This document shows, one piece after another, positions 1-9,309 of a stretch of 64,000 nucleotides of DNA; positions within the stretch are counted from its first letter, which is position 1, and the number at the start of each line of letters is the position of its first letter. Both the position numbers and the translations under genes were made by a program. The notes under the pieces were generated by a model, which did not search any database, had not been told where the DNA came from, and saw only the letters and a list, made by a program, of their open reading frames with translations. This DNA is from Mycoplasmatota bacterium. GTDB lineage: Bacteria; Bacillota_I; Bacilli_A; Haloplasmatales; Haloplasmataceae. The stretch covers positions 1,743,156-1,807,155 of the forward strand of contig CP074573.1 of NCBI GenBank assembly GCA_018394295.1, given 5' to 3'.

Positions 1-568
1 CCACATCCATCGGATCACCATGTATCACACCAAGTGAAACTTGACCGCCAACCATAGCCATTAAAAATGCACCTGCAGCATTAAATGGTATTAGCCAGGC
101 TATGGGTGCAGAAGTAGAATCTGTTATATAAGCAAGCTTTTTTCTCGATACGTTAAAACGATCAAATAAATGTCTTGACGAAACGCCTGAAATCACAATA
201 GAGCTTGTACCATCAATAAATAATAAAATTCCTAGAATGTATGCTAAAAGTTGAGCACTCATTTTGTTTTTTACCACTTTTCTTTTTACAGTCAAATACT
301 CTACCATACCATGTACCCCACCTGAGACTTCAATCACATAAACAAAGGCACCTATCATTAAGCAAAATAGGATAGATTTTACTGCCCAATCGTCTTGAAA
401 CACCATGTAAATACTATTTAGTCCTGTAAAAATTGTTCCTGACTTGATATCTATAATAATACCAGATGTAATAATCCCTGATAAAAGTGCAATAAATACA
501 TTTCTTGTTAAAAAAGCTAAAATAATGGCTAAAACAACAGGAATAATTGATAACCAACTTATTTCCAT
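1..568 (-). CDS. NhaC-type Na+/H+ antiporter, C-terminus cut by window edge
   Basis: An open frame runs from an ATG preceded by GAGGTGATT off the left edge (189 codons visible). The translation is almost wholly hydrophobic with at least five membrane segments. The stretch SSRHLFDRFNVSRKKLAYI followed by DSTSAPIAWLIPFNAAGA resembles the conserved core of the NhaC/ArsB-superfamily antiporters, where the DSTSAP segment lies in the transport pathway. It would exchange Na+ for H+ or carry an organic anion across the cytoplasmic membrane; substrate cannot be told from this fragment. It lies just downstream of the AraC regulator on the same strand, so regulation by that protein is possible but unproven. 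Confidence 0.72.
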   Translation of the reverse strand, partial: MEISWLSIIPVVLAIILAFLTRNVFIALLSGIITSGIIIDIKSGTIFTGLNSIYMVFQDDWAVKSILFCLMIGAFVYVIEVSGGVHGMVEYLTVKRKVVKNKMSAQLLAYILGILLFIDGTSSIVISGVSSRHLFDRFNVSRKKLAYITDSTSAPIAWLIPFNAAGAFLMAMVGGQVSLGVIHGDPMDV

Positions 569-679
569 AATAATCACCTCATTATTTCTTAGTATATGTA
601 ATACTGTAGTTAAAACATACTCCTATTATAAAGACTAAATGAATCTAAAAGAATGTAATTATTCCATTTAAAACTGTAA

Positions 680-707
680 AAACGATACCTTTCTTTAGGT
701 ATCGTTT
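680..707 (-). terminator. Rho-independent terminator of the AraC regulator gene
   Basis: A perfect 10-bp stem (aaacgatacc / ggtatcgttt) with an 8-nt loop overlaps the regulator stop codon and is followed on the minus strand by a T-run. Confidence 0.8.
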
Positions 708-1578
708 AATTATTAAAATGATGCAATTTAAATTCCTTTGGAGAAATTCCTTCATAACGTTTAAAAAATTTTGTCAAGTTTGAAGGCTCATCAAATCCCA
801 TCAAATCAGAGATTTCATTAATTGTGAATGTTCCCAGTCCTAAATATCGTTTAATTTCTAACATAATCCTATCAATAATAAACTGCTTAGCAGACAAATC
901 TACAGCGATTCTAGTGACTTGATTAATTGTTTTTTGAGAGACAAACATGATTTTTGCATACTCTTGAACTGTTTTCTTTTCCTTAAAATGAAACTCTACC
1001 AGATTTTTAAACTGAATAAATCGTTTATAATTATTAGATATTTCTCTTTGATTATGTAATTTATTAACCCTACTGATTGTTAACATAAAACTTCTAAAGT
1101 GAGATTTTAATAATTGCATTTTTGCTAAACTGTCATCACTATGATACTCTTTGTACAACAAATCAATAATAATACGATTAGATGAATTTTTGGAAATATC
1201 AATATCTATTACTGGATTATATAAAGGGATATTGAAATGGTCTAAAAAGTTATGAATATTAGTTTCTGAGTTCGTATACAAATAGTCTTCAGTGAATAAA
1301 ACAATATATCCAGTTGCATTTATATCTGATAAAAAACGGTGCACTTGATTCTTTGCAATTAGTATCATATTTCCAGCACTAAAATCATAGACTTTAAAAT
1401 CAATTTCATGTTTACCACTACCTGATATTATATACAATATCATATAGAAGTTTAATCGATGTATTTTTGAAAGAAGTTTAGCTGGACGTGTTTTTAGAAA
1501 CTCTTGTAAGTCCACAATTTCAAAATCAATGAAATCCTGTTCTGTTTTTTTAAAATTAATTCTTTTTATGGTATCCAT
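706..1578 (-). CDS. AraC/XylS family transcriptional regulator
   Basis: A 290-residue one-component regulator. The N-terminal part (about 20-170) has the beta-rich pattern of an AraC-type cupin sensing domain (GSGKHEIDF, then ILIAKNQVHRFLSD). The last 100 residues form the paired helix-turn-helix AraC DNA-binding domain: TVQEYAKIMFVSQKTINQVTR is HTH1 and TINEISDLMGFDEPSNLTKFF is HTH2, ending in the typical GISPKEFK. The start chosen is the ATG eight bases after GGAGTG; an in-frame GTG three codons earlier lies inside that ribosome site. Effector unknown; the neighbouring antiporter is a candidate target. Confidence 0.88.
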   Translation of the reverse strand: MDTIKRINFKKTEQDFIDFEIVDLQEFLKTRPAKLLSKIHRLNFYMILYIISGSGKHEIDFKVYDFSAGNMILIAKNQVHRFLSDINATGYIVLFTEDYLYTNSETNIHNFLDHFNIPLYNPVIDIDISKNSSNRIIIDLLYKEYHSDDSLAKMQLLKSHFRSFMLTISRVNKLHNQREISNNYKRFIQFKNLVEFHFKEKKTVQEYAKIMFVSQKTINQVTRIAVDLSAKQFIIDRIMLEIKRYLGLGTFTINEISDLMGFDEPSNLTKFFKRYEGISPKEFKLHHFNN

Positions 1579-1910
1579 TAATAACACTCCAAAAGGTAAA
1601 TCATTTCTTAATATACTTATTATAACATAGGTTAATTATACTTACATGTTATTTTCCATCTATTACTCTTAATCATTCACTCTATTTTTCATCTGAGTTT
1701 TTAATCCTAATTTCACTATGATAATGTATCTAATGTATTCTTAAAAATTAAATACACTGATAAAATAACTAAATTCATCTTTAACTAGTATCTATATTAT
1801 TACACTATCACATTCTTCATTTTAGAAACGATCACCTTTTAAAATAACTCCTATATTTATTAGTATGAAAATAACTAAATATGGTAAATACTATTAACGA
1901 GGTGAAAAAT
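1579..1910. other. Divergent intergenic region
   Basis: About 330 very AT-rich bases between the AraC gene and a small secreted-protein gene. It must contain both promoters (TATAAT-like hexamers occur on the minus strand near the AraC start), but no convincing -35/-10 pair or other structure stands out. Confidence 0.4.
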
Positions 1911-2249
1911 ATGTATAAAAAATTAAGTTTATTTATAGTATCTAGTTTAACATTAATTTGTTTTTATAAACAACCTGCAATAGCTAATATATTAAAGAAA
2001 GAGCCAAAAATTTATAATACTGATATTCCAAAGTTAACGGACGAACAAAAAGAACTCTTAAAAGAAAAAAAAGATACTTTAAAGAAAAAATATCTAGAAA
2101 ATTGGAAAGACAAATCCCCAACTGAAAAACAAAAAGCTTTACAACAATATAAACAAGAATTAGATCAATTTTGCATGGAACACTTTGGCTTATCTTATCG
2201 TGATTTAAAGACAAAATATCATCAGTACTTCAAACGCTATTTGACATAA
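1911..2249 (+). CDS. Small secreted helical protein, unknown function
   Basis: The 112-residue product begins with a clear signal peptide (MYKKLSLFIVSSLTLICF, cleavage probably after PAIA). The mature part is very rich in Lys, Glu and Gln, predicted all-helical (LTDEQKELLKEKKDTLKKKY ...), with one Cys and an aromatic tail. The ATG follows GAGGTGAAAAAT; an upstream ATG gives a poorer ribosome site. It resembles many short uncharacterised exported Firmicutes proteins, and I do not recognise a family. It stands alone between a divergent regulator and a convergent pgsA. Confidence 0.65.
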   Translation: MYKKLSLFIVSSLTLICFYKQPAIANILKKEPKIYNTDIPKLTDEQKELLKEKKDTLKKKYLENWKDKSPTEKQKALQQYKQELDQFCMEHFGLSYRDLKTKYHQYFKRYLT

Positions 2250-2250
2250 T

Positions 2251-2276
2251 AAAAAGGTATCTTGTGATACCTTTTT
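2251..2276. terminator. Bidirectional terminator between convergent genes
   Basis: An 11-bp stem (aaaaaggtatc / gatacctttt t) with a TTGT loop lies between the convergent secreted-protein gene and pgsA and has A/T runs on both sides, so it can serve either strand. Confidence 0.85.
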
Positions 2277-2284
2277 ATTATGTA

Positions 2285-2821
2285 CTAACTTTTATCATTT
2301 TTTAATTGTTTTAATCTATTAGATCCGATAACTGAATACTTAATAAACGCTAAAATCGCAAATGAGATGGCAACCATAAAAACATATTTACTATAGTTAT
2401 AGTCTAAGACTAAGGATAAAACGGCTAAATAAAAAGTGAGTGTTGATACTTTTCCAAAAAAGTTAGCTGGAATAACAATCTTTTCTTTTTTAGTATAAAG
2501 AAATATTCCCCCAAAAATCATTGTAAATTCTTTAATTCCATAAACAATAACGATCCAAATTGGAATATAACCCTCAATTGTTAAACAAGTCAATACAGTT
2601 AACTGCATCAATTTATCTGCTAGCGGGTCCATAACTTGCCCCCATTTGGTGACAAGATTGTATTTCCTTGCTATATACCCATCTAATACATCAGTAGTAC
2701 CTGCTAAAATAAAGATAAAAACTGCCCAAACTAAATGATTTTCTAAAGTTGAAAAAAAGACAAGGATAAAAATTGGAATTAAAAACAAACGTATAACTGT
2801 TAATAGATTTGGAACATTCAT
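2285..2821 (-). CDS. pgsA: CDP-diacylglycerol--glycerol-3-phosphate 3-phosphatidyltransferase
   Basis: A 178-residue integral membrane enzyme of the CDP-alcohol phosphatidyltransferase family, which makes phosphatidylglycerophosphate from CDP-diacylglycerol and glycerol-3-phosphate. The signature D-G-x2-A-R-x8-G-x3-D-x3-D is intact (DGYIARKYNLVTKWGQVMDPLAD, the aspartates binding metal and CDP). Four to six membrane helices and the N-terminal MNVPNLLTVIRL are typical of PgsA, and the length is normal. A GGTGATATT site precedes the ATG. It is monocistronic here. Confidence 0.93.
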   Translation of the reverse strand: MNVPNLLTVIRLFLIPIFILVFFSTLENHLVWAVFIFILAGTTDVLDGYIARKYNLVTKWGQVMDPLADKLMQLTVLTCLTIEGYIPIWIVIVYGIKEFTMIFGGIFLYTKKEKIVIPANFFGKVSTLTFYLAVLSLVLDYNYSKYVFMVAISFAILAFIKYSVIGSNRLKQLKNDKS

Positions 2822-3029
2822 AATATCACCACTTCTCCCACATTACTAATATTCAAAAACTGTATCAATTATTATATATAGGCTATATTTTTAAAATTTT
2901 TATTGCTAATTCGTTATTAACTATTGTAGATTCTTTAAAATTTTATAATTTTTTTCAAATTTAGTCAAGTAAATGTCCTAACTACTGTCGTTTAATGGAA
3001 AATGAGGTAAAATAATCATCCTTCCTCAA

Positions 3030-3111
3030 TCGAGTAGGAAGAAATAAATAGTTTTCTATTCATTTCAGACCTCTCACACCACCGTACGTACCGTTCGGTA
3101 TACGGCGGTTC
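3030..3111 (-). ncRNA. Group II intron catalytic domains V and VI
   Basis: Domain V (bases 3070-3111) shows the paired arms GAACCGCCGTATACC and GGTACGTACGGTGGTGTGAG, with catalytic triad position AAC/AGC-like near the base. Domain VI (3030-3069) is the hairpin aaatgaatag-AAAA-ctatttattt that should carry the branch-point adenosine. Confidence 0.85.
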
Positions 3112-3117
3112 AATATG

Positions 3118-4389
3118 TTATCTAACAGATAAATAATATTCGGTCATTGATATTAGACCACGACGTTCTAATCTTTTATTTGTAATCGTAGTTGTTAAGA
3201 TAAAGCTATGTGCGATTCGCGCATAGCTTTTTCTACTGTTTGCGTATTCCCAAGCCTTTTGACGACTTGCGCCTAGTTTCCTTAGGGATTTAAATCGTTT
3301 CCCAATCTTTTTCCATGCTTTCCAAATACACATTCTTACACGAAATCTTATTTGTTCATCTAATTTCATCAATAACCATTTCATATCGGCTACTTTATAT
3401 TAATTAACCCAACCTGTTATAAGTTGTTTTATTTTGAGTAACCGATAATCTAAACTGATACTCCATCTTCTAGATGTTAATTTCTTAATCTTTTCTTTTA
3501 TTCTTTTAATTGATTTTGGATGTACTTTGATTCTAACTTGTCTGTGCCTGGGATTGTAGTAAAAGCCAAAGCCTAAAAATTTGATTCCTTTATTACAGTA
3601 ATCTACTTTGCTTTTACTCTGATTAACTTTGAGTTTTAACTTCTTTTCAATAAAGTTAGTTATACTCTCCATTACTCTTTGTCCTGCACGTATACTTTTT
3701 ACATATATATTACAGTCATCGGCATATCGTACAAATCTTAATCCTCTTTTAGTTAACTCTTTATCTAGTTCATTAAGCATGATATTTGATAATAATGGAC
3801 TTAATGGTCCTCCTTGTGGTGTTCCTTCCTCACTATCTATTACGACTCCATTTATCATGATACCACTAACTAGATATTTCCTTATCAAACTCATTAAATC
3901 ACTATCTTTAATTGTTAAAGATAATATTTGCATGAGTTTATCATGGTTAACCTTATCAAAGAATTTCTCTAAATCCGTATCAACTATTACTTTGTAACCA
4001 TCATTTAAATACATTAAACTTCTCTCAATTGCCATATGACAACCTCGATTTGGTCTAAATCCAAAACTAGAGTCACTAAATTGTTTCTCAAATATTGGTG
4101 ATAGCACTTGATTAATGGCTTGTTGAATGATTCTATCTATAACCGTTGGTATTCCTAGTAGTCTTACCCCACCATCAGGTTTTGGTATTTCTACTCTCCT
4201 AACGGGGTTAGGTTTATACTTTCTATTTCTTATGGCTCTTTTAATTTCATCACCATGTTTCATAAAATGTAATCTTCCTTGTTCAACATTCATCCCATCA
4301 ATTCCAGCAGCACCTTTATTCTTCACTACTCTAGCGATGGCTTCATTTAAATTGTAGTTACTTAAGATTAATTCTAGAAGATTTTCCAT
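3118..4389 (-). pseudogene. ltrA: Group II intron reverse transcriptase/maturase, one in-frame stop
   Basis: The reading frame encodes a class C intron protein of 423 codons with no endonuclease domain. RT motifs are intact: GIPTVIDRIIQQAI, FGFRPNRGCH, TPQGGPLSPLLSNI, and the catalytic YADD at residues 222-225 within the class C-typical RYADDCNIYVKS. Codon 330 is TAA at 3400-3402, in the maturase (X) domain after ITGWVN, where relatives have Tyr (ITGWxNYF). Reading resumes in the same frame (YKVADMKWLL ... MTEYYLSVR), so one base change explains the break. AAAGGAG precedes the start. Truncation should abolish RNA splicing assistance unless the stop is read through. Confidence 0.88.
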
Positions 4390-4897
4390 TAGTAATTGCT
4401 CCTTTCATTGTTAAGACCATACTGCTTGTCCTAAAGGCTCCTAGGTTCCTTACGATACCATCGAAGTTAGGCAGGTAATCCTGATTTTCTACTGTTCATA
4501 TAGTCTTATAATTTACATTTACAATTAAACATACTGTTTCGCCCTTCGGTTTGGACCCTACTATGGCTCTGCTGACTTCTCACGATAAATCTTTTTCAAC
4601 CACGCTCGTGACGTGTCCATGAGATCTCCCAGGGTAAGTCTATTCACTTTCATTTCATATACTCGCCACATTTACGTGTATTATTGCTTTGATGACTACG
4701 GACTTTGTTTTGTTAAGCAAACTCATCCATAATACCCGCCTGATGTGATTCGTGTTCCTCGAGCCAAAATTTTGCCTCCTACTTCCTTCAGACCCTACTT
4801 CGCAATAGGCGCCCTTGTACTTGGCTAACACTTTAGTCATCTTCCCGTGTAGTGGACTTTCACCACCTAGTTAATAGACATGCCTGGCACACTTAGA

Positions 4898-4926
4898 TAA
4901 AAACCTAGATAGAAACCTATCTAGGT
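4898..4926 (-). terminator. kbl terminator, doubling as the intron insertion site
   Basis: A perfect 10-bp stem (acctagatag / ctatctaggt) with a GTTT loop is followed by TTTTTATC on the minus strand. The intron begins two to three bases beyond the T-run. Confidence 0.9.
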
Positions 4927-4933
4927 CTTAAAC

Positions 4934-6121
4934 TTAAATTATATGTAAATCTAACCCTACTCTTTCGATTATTGTAATTGCTTTATCTAACTGATCTTTT
5001 GTATGATTAGCAGTTATCATACATCTAATACGTCCTGTTCCTCTTGGAACAGTTGGGAATACAATACCTGAAACAAAGACACCATTTTCTAATAAGGTAG
5101 CTGAAAATTCCATAGTTTTCTTTTCATCACCTATAATAATTGGGGTAATAGGTGTTTCGCTTTTCCCAATATTAAACCCTAATTTGGATAGTTTTTCTTT
5201 AAAATAACGTGCATTATCCCAAAGTTTATCCGTGTATTCACTTGATTCCATAAGCATTTTCACAGATTCTTTAATCCCACCAACTGCTGCAGGTGGAAGT
5301 GAAGTAGAGAATAAGATAGGACGACCACGATGGAGCAACCATTCTTTCATAATTTTGCTTCCAGCGACATATCCACCAACGACACCTATTGCTTTAGATA
5401 ATGTACCAATCGAAAAATCAACTTTTCCATGTAAACCAAAATGATCGACAGTTCCACGTCCATTTTCTCCTAAAACACCAGAACCATGTGCATCATCAAC
5501 ATATGTTAAACACTGATACTTTTCTGCAAGTTCAACGATTTCAGGTAGTTTTGCGATATCTCCATCCATTGAGAAAACACCATCAGTTATAATTAAAACA
5601 TTCTTGTAAGAATCTCTTTTCTCTTTTAAGACTCTTTCTAAATCCTCCATATCACTATGTTTAAATACTGCTCTATCTGCTTTAGATAGACGAACACCAT
5701 CTATAATTGAAGCATGATTTAATTCATCTGATATAATTAAATCTCCTTTAGCTGTAATTGCTTGAATAGCACCTGCATTACAAGCAAATCCAGATTGAAA
5801 AACAACGACTGCTTCTTCCCGTTTAAATTCAGCTAAAATCTCTTCTAATTCTTCATGTATATCCATATTTCCTACGATGGTACGAACAGCTCCAGCACCT
5901 GCGCCATATTTCTTAACAGCTTCAATTGCAGCTTCTTTTACTCGTTTGTGATTAGCTAGACCTAAGTAATTATTAGATGATAAGTTAATGACTTCCTTAC
6001 CATTTAACTCAATAACGGCATCGCAAGGACCCGCATTCACCGGTAATTTGCGATAAACACCTGTGTCTTTTAACTCTTGAATTTTTTCCTTTAGAAATGT
6101 TAATTCATGTACATTACTCAA
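4934..6121 (-). CDS. kbl: Glycine C-acetyltransferase (2-amino-3-ketobutyrate CoA ligase)
   Basis: A 395-residue PLP enzyme of the alpha-oxoamine synthase family. It cleaves 2-amino-3-ketobutyrate with CoA to glycine and acetyl-CoA, the second step of threonine breakdown. Seen: [10 protein letters not shown] near the N-terminus, [13 protein letters not shown], the cofactor aspartate in YVDDAHGSG (209-212) and the PLP lysine in [12 protein letters not shown] (K243). The start is TTG after GGAGAG; no early in-frame ATG exists. The gene follows tdh by 27 bases, so the product of Tdh is handed directly to this enzyme. BioF-type synthases are close paralogues, but the tdh linkage settles the assignment. 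Confidence 0.95.
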   Translation of the reverse strand: MSNVHELTFLKEKIQELKDTGVYRKLPVNAGPCDAVIELNGKEVINLSSNNYLGLANHKRVKEAAIEAVKKYGAGAGAVRTIVGNMDIHEELEEILAEFKREEAVVVFQSGFACNAGAIQAITAKGDLIISDELNHASIIDGVRLSKADRAVFKHSDMEDLERVLKEKRDSYKNVLIITDGVFSMDGDIAKLPEIVELAEKYQCLTYVDDAHGSGVLGENGRGTVDHFGLHGKVDFSIGTLSKAIGVVGGYVAGSKIMKEWLLHRGRPILFSTSLPPAAVGGIKESVKMLMESSEYTDKLWDNARYFKEKLSKLGFNIGKSETPITPIIIGDEKKTMEFSATLLENGVFVSGIVFPTVPRGTGRIRCMITANHTKDQLDKAITIIERVGLDLHII

Positions 6122-6148
6122 TTATCTCTCTCTCCTTTTTCATAAAAT

Positions 6149-7195
6149 TTATGGTATTAATGCAATTTTACCACTATTTCCACTTTTCATGATTTCCATC
6201 GCTTTTTCTACTTCTTCAAGTTTAAAGGTATGGGTCACAATTTTATCTAAATCTAAATGTTTAATTAATCCTTTTACTTGATGCCAAGTATCATACATAA
6301 TACGTCCTGTTACACCATATATTGTAATCCCTCTAAAGACAATATCATTTGAAATATCAATTTCAATCGGTTTACTTGGAATTCCTAACATACTTATCTT
6401 CCCACCAAGTTTGACATATTTAAAGGCTTGCTCAATGGCCGTTTTATTCCCTGAAAATTCACCAACCACGTCAACGCCTAATCCCTCTGTTTCTTCTAAT
6501 ACACGTTTAATGACGTCCTCTTCTAATGGATTAATGACAACATCAGCACCAAGTTCTTTCGCAAGATTCTGTCTATATTTATTAATCTCAATTGCGATAA
6601 TTTTTCCAGCACCTACTGCCTTGGCTACATTGACAGCCATTAGTCCTATCGGACCACATCCTACGATAGCAACACTTTTCCCAATTATGTCAAAATGAAG
6701 CATGGTATGTACTGCGTTTCCCAAAGGTTCTTGTATCGATAAAAAGCGCGGGTCCACATCCTTATCATTAATTAACAAATTCTTAGCAGGAATCTTTACA
6801 TATTCTGCGAAGCTTCCATCTGTGTCTACGCCTATTATTTTTGTATTTTGACATATATGTCCTTTACCAGAACGGCAAAATTCACATTCATCACAAACAA
6901 TATGCGTTTCAGCAGACACAATATCTCCCACTTTAACACGATTGACTCGACTTCCTACTTTGATAACCTCACCTGCAAACTCATGTCCCATTGTAATCGG
7001 TGGTTTAATCCGCTTTTGACTCCACTCATCCCAACTATAAATATGATAATCTGTTCCACAAATTGCTGTGGCTAATACTTTAATAAGTACTTCATCATCG
7101 TTTAATTGTTGAGGAATTTCTTTAGTTGTCACCTTAATCCCTTGTCCAGGTTCTGCTTTAATCGCAACAACCATTTCATCTATATTAGCTCTCAA
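6149..7195 (-). CDS. tdh: L-threonine 3-dehydrogenase, zinc-dependent
   Basis: A 348-residue medium-chain dehydrogenase that oxidises L-threonine to 2-amino-3-ketobutyrate with NAD+. Catalytic zinc ligands C46 and H71-E72 (ICGTDYHIY, GHEFAGEV) and the structural zinc cysteines C101, C104, C107 and C115 are present, as is the nucleotide motif VGCGPIGLMA. The best start is TTG, eight bases after AGGGGG; the only nearby ATG (codon 8) lacks a ribosome site. First gene of tdh-kbl, driven by a promoter that overlaps an inverted repeat. It supplies glycine to the neighbouring cleavage system. Confidence 0.95.
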   Translation of the reverse strand: MRANIDEMVVAIKAEPGQGIKVTTKEIPQQLNDDEVLIKVLATAICGTDYHIYSWDEWSQKRIKPPITMGHEFAGEVIKVGSRVNRVKVGDIVSAETHIVCDECEFCRSGKGHICQNTKIIGVDTDGSFAEYVKIPAKNLLINDKDVDPRFLSIQEPLGNAVHTMLHFDIIGKSVAIVGCGPIGLMAVNVAKAVGAGKIIAIEINKYRQNLAKELGADVVINPLEEDVIKRVLEETEGLGVDVVGEFSGNKTAIEQAFKYVKLGGKISMLGIPSKPIEIDISNDIVFRGITIYGVTGRIMYDTWHQVKGLIKHLDLDKIVTHTFKLEEVEKAMEIMKSGNSGKIALIP

Positions 7196-7235
7196 TTTTT
7201 TGCCCCCTTTTAAAAATGTAAGCATTATCATTTTT

Positions 7236-7347
7236 ATTATAACATATATCCTATTATTTGGTATAAAAAGTGATAAATATTTTTATTTTCATCACCTTCA
7301 TTAAATATACCAAATATCATTGATTTTTTTAGTTGTTGTTTTATAAT
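7236..7347. promoter_or_regulatory. Divergent promoters and a TATACCAAATA inverted repeat between tdh and the methyltransferase-family gene
   Basis: The tdh promoter has TATAAT at 7236-7241 (minus). The rightward gene has TTGATT-16-TATAAT at 7320-7347. Two copies of TATACCAAAT lie in opposite orientation (7256-7265 and 7306-7315), one over the tdh -35 region and one just upstream of the other -35. The arrangement fits a repressor or activator binding at both promoters. Confidence 0.5.
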
Positions 7348-7365
7348 ACAAAGTGAGGCGATTGT

Positions 7366-7890
7366 ATGGAATATCTCTATTTAAATGGTTTTTTATTACT
7401 TTTACCAATTTTATTTATTCGTTATGGAATTTTAGGAATAATTAGTAAAGAAGCGTTAACACGTGCCCATTTTGAACCGAATATAAAAAGAAAATATATC
7501 CAACGACTCTACAACCTATCCATGAATTTAATGTTTATAACATTATTCTTTTATAAAATAAGATATACACATTTAATCAATCATATTGGCTTTGTAATTT
7601 TTATACTCGGTTTCATATTTTATCTTATCTCAACGATTAATTTTTCAAACCCTCATAATAAAATTAATACAAATGGGTTATACAAAATTTCTCGCAACCC
7701 AATGTATGTTGGTTTTTTCATTTATTTTTTAGGTGTTTCCTTAATTCTTGAATCAATCATTTCTTTCATCCTTCTACTCATCTACCAATTTTCATGTCAT
7801 ACTATCATTAAATCAGAGGAAAACTGGTGTATAAAAACTTTTGGAGAAAAATATCTTGAATATATGAAGAAAGTGAGACGCTATTTATAA
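7366..7890 (+). CDS. Isoprenylcysteine/phospholipid methyltransferase-like membrane protein
   Basis: A 174-residue protein with about five membrane helices. The C-terminal half matches the ICMT/PEMT methyltransferase family: GLYKISRNPMYVGFFIYFLG followed by KSEENWCIKTFGEKYLEYMKKVRRYL, the paired Arg/Asn and EE/FGExY elements that bind S-adenosylmethionine and the lipid headgroup. Known members methylate phospholipids or prenylated substrates at the membrane; the substrate here cannot be told. GAGGCG precedes the ATG. Transcribed away from tdh and ending in a strong shared terminator. Confidence 0.72.
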   Translation: MEYLYLNGFLLLLPILFIRYGILGIISKEALTRAHFEPNIKRKYIQRLYNLSMNLMFITLFFYKIRYTHLINHIGFVIFILGFIFYLISTINFSNPHNKINTNGLYKISRNPMYVGFFIYFLGVSLILESIISFILLLIYQFSCHTIIKSEENWCIKTFGEKYLEYMKKVRRYL

Positions 7891-7900
7891 TCAGAAAACA

Positions 7901-7937
7901 AAAAAATAGTGATATTCGTATAATATCACTATTTTTT
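7901..7937. terminator. Bidirectional terminator between convergent genes
   Basis: A 16-bp near-perfect stem (aaaaaatagtgatatt / aatatcactatttttt) with a short loop; it serves both the methyltransferase-like gene and the glycine-cleavage operon. Confidence 0.9.
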
Positions 7938-7944
7938 ATACTCT

Positions 7945-9309
7945 TTATTCGTTTAATCCTCTGATTGCTTCTAATAATGCTTCTGTTAGTGTTGGATGGG
8001 CATGTATTATTTCGGATGCAACTTTCACTGATATTTTTTGTTCAACTAAAACAACTGCTTCTTGGATTAATGAGGATGCTTGTGGCCCAATGATATGGAC
8101 ACCGACTAAACAGTTATTTGCAGCTATTACTTTCACAAAACCATCTGTTTCACCCATCGATAAAGCTTTCCCATTGGCTCTAAACATAAACTTATTAGTT
8201 TTAACTGTTTCATATTGGGCTTTAGCTTCTTCTTCAGTTAAACCAACTGTTGCGATTTCTGGAAATGTGAAAACACAAGCAGGAACAATCTTAAAATTAG
8301 TATTATTTTCTTTATTAAAGATATGGTCTAGTGCTTTATAACTTTGATAAGTTGCAACATGTGCTAACATATTCCCACCAGTAACATCTCCAACCGCATA
8401 AATATGTGGAATAGATGTTTGCAGATATTCATTAACCACAATGCCCTTTTTATCGTACAACACATTAATTTCATCTAAATTTAATCGGTCATAAAAGGCT
8501 TGTCGGCCTGTTGCCATCAAAACATATTCTGTTTCCTCAGAAAATGGTTTACCTTTCTTTGTTTGACCTGATACCTTTAATCCCTCATCAGTTTCTTCAA
8601 TTTTCTCCACAAGTGCATCTAATGTAATGTTAATACCTAATTTCTTAAGATAGACTTTTAATCTCGAAGAAATATCTTTATCAATCATTGGTGTTAATCG
8701 ATCAAAATATTCATAGATTGCAACTTCTGACCCTAATTCATTAAAGATGGTTGCCATTTCAACACCTATGACACCACCACCGATAATGACTAATTTTTTC
8801 GGAACCTCATTAATATCAAGCATTTCTTTACTCGTCACCACATGACTTAACTGATATCCCTCTATTGGGATGATTTTTTCAGTTGAACCTGTAGCGATAA
8901 TAAAATGGTCAGCTATTATCTCTATTTCTTTATCTTCACAATAAACTTGAATCGTATATTCATCTTTAAATGTAGCAACCCCTTTAATAACTTCAACATT
9001 TGCCTTTTTCAACATTATATTAATATTATTTTTTAATTGTTTTACTACATTATCTTTTCTAGTTTGTACTGTGTTAAAATCAAATGAATATTTTATATCC
9101 TGAAAACCAAATTCATCAGAATGTTTTAACGTATGCATCACTTCTGCATTCTTATATAATGCCTTAGTTGGGATACAACCATGATTAAGACAAGTACCAC
9201 CAATTTCATCTTTTTCAATTAATGCAACATTTAATCCTAATGAAGCTGCTTTTAAAGCAACCTCATAGCCCCCTGGTCCTGCACCAATGATGACTAAATC
9301 TTTATTCAT
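7945..9309 (-). CDS. lpdA: Dihydrolipoyl dehydrogenase (L-protein)
   Basis: A 454-residue FAD-dependent disulfide oxidoreductase that reoxidises dihydrolipoyl GcvH with NAD+. Seen: FAD motif [12 protein letters not shown] at the N-terminus, redox pair C40/C45 in [18 protein letters not shown] motif [12 protein letters not shown], and the catalytic His-Glu pair in [13 protein letters not shown] (about 438/443). There is no N-terminal lipoyl domain, unlike some pyruvate dehydrogenase E3 proteins. It overlaps gcvPB by 8 bases and closes the gcv operon, so its main partner is probably the glycine cleavage complex. Confidence 0.95.
   Translation of the reverse strand: MNKDLVIIGAGPGGYEVALKAASLGLNVALIEKDEIGGTCLNHGCIPTKALYKNAEVMHTLKHSDEFGFQDIKYSFDFNTVQTRKDNVVKQLKNNINIMLKKANVEVIKGVATFKDEYTIQVYCEDKEIEIIADHFIIATGSTEKIIPIEGYQLSHVVTSKEMLDINEVPKKLVIIGGGVIGVEMATIFNELGSEVAIYEYFDRLTPMIDKDISSRLKVYLKKLGINITLDALVEKIEETDEGLKVSGQTKKGKPFSEETEYVLMATGRQAFYDRLNLDEINVLYDKKGIVVNEYLQTSIPHIYAVGDVTGGNMLAHVATYQSYKALDHIFNKENNTNFKIVPACVFTFPEIATVGLTEEEAKAQYETVKTNKFMFRANGKALSMGETDGFVKVIAANNCLVGVHIIGPQASSLIQEAVVLVEQKISVKVASEIIHAHPTLTEALLEAIRGLNE

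Larger units (their letters stand above)
3029..4892 (-). mobile_element. Class C group II intron, complete, inserted after the kbl terminator
   Basis: Both ribozyme ends are visible on the minus strand. The 5' end begins GTGTGCCAGGCATGTCT, matching the class C start (GUGCG-like plus CAUGUCU). The 3' end has domain V (GAACCGCCGTATACC then GAACGGTACGTACGG), a domain VI hairpin, and terminates CCTACTCGAT. About 500 bases of 5' ribozyme precede the reverse transcriptase ORF, which sits in domain IV and ends six bases before domain V. The 5' exon is the kbl terminator hairpin, the known target preference of class C introns. The element is intact in RNA outline, but its protein gene has a stop codon. 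Confidence 0.88.

Noticed and set aside
4655-4840. 61-residue open frame inside the intron
   Set aside because: It lies in the 5' ribozyme domains, without a ribosome site, and has no protein-like pattern.
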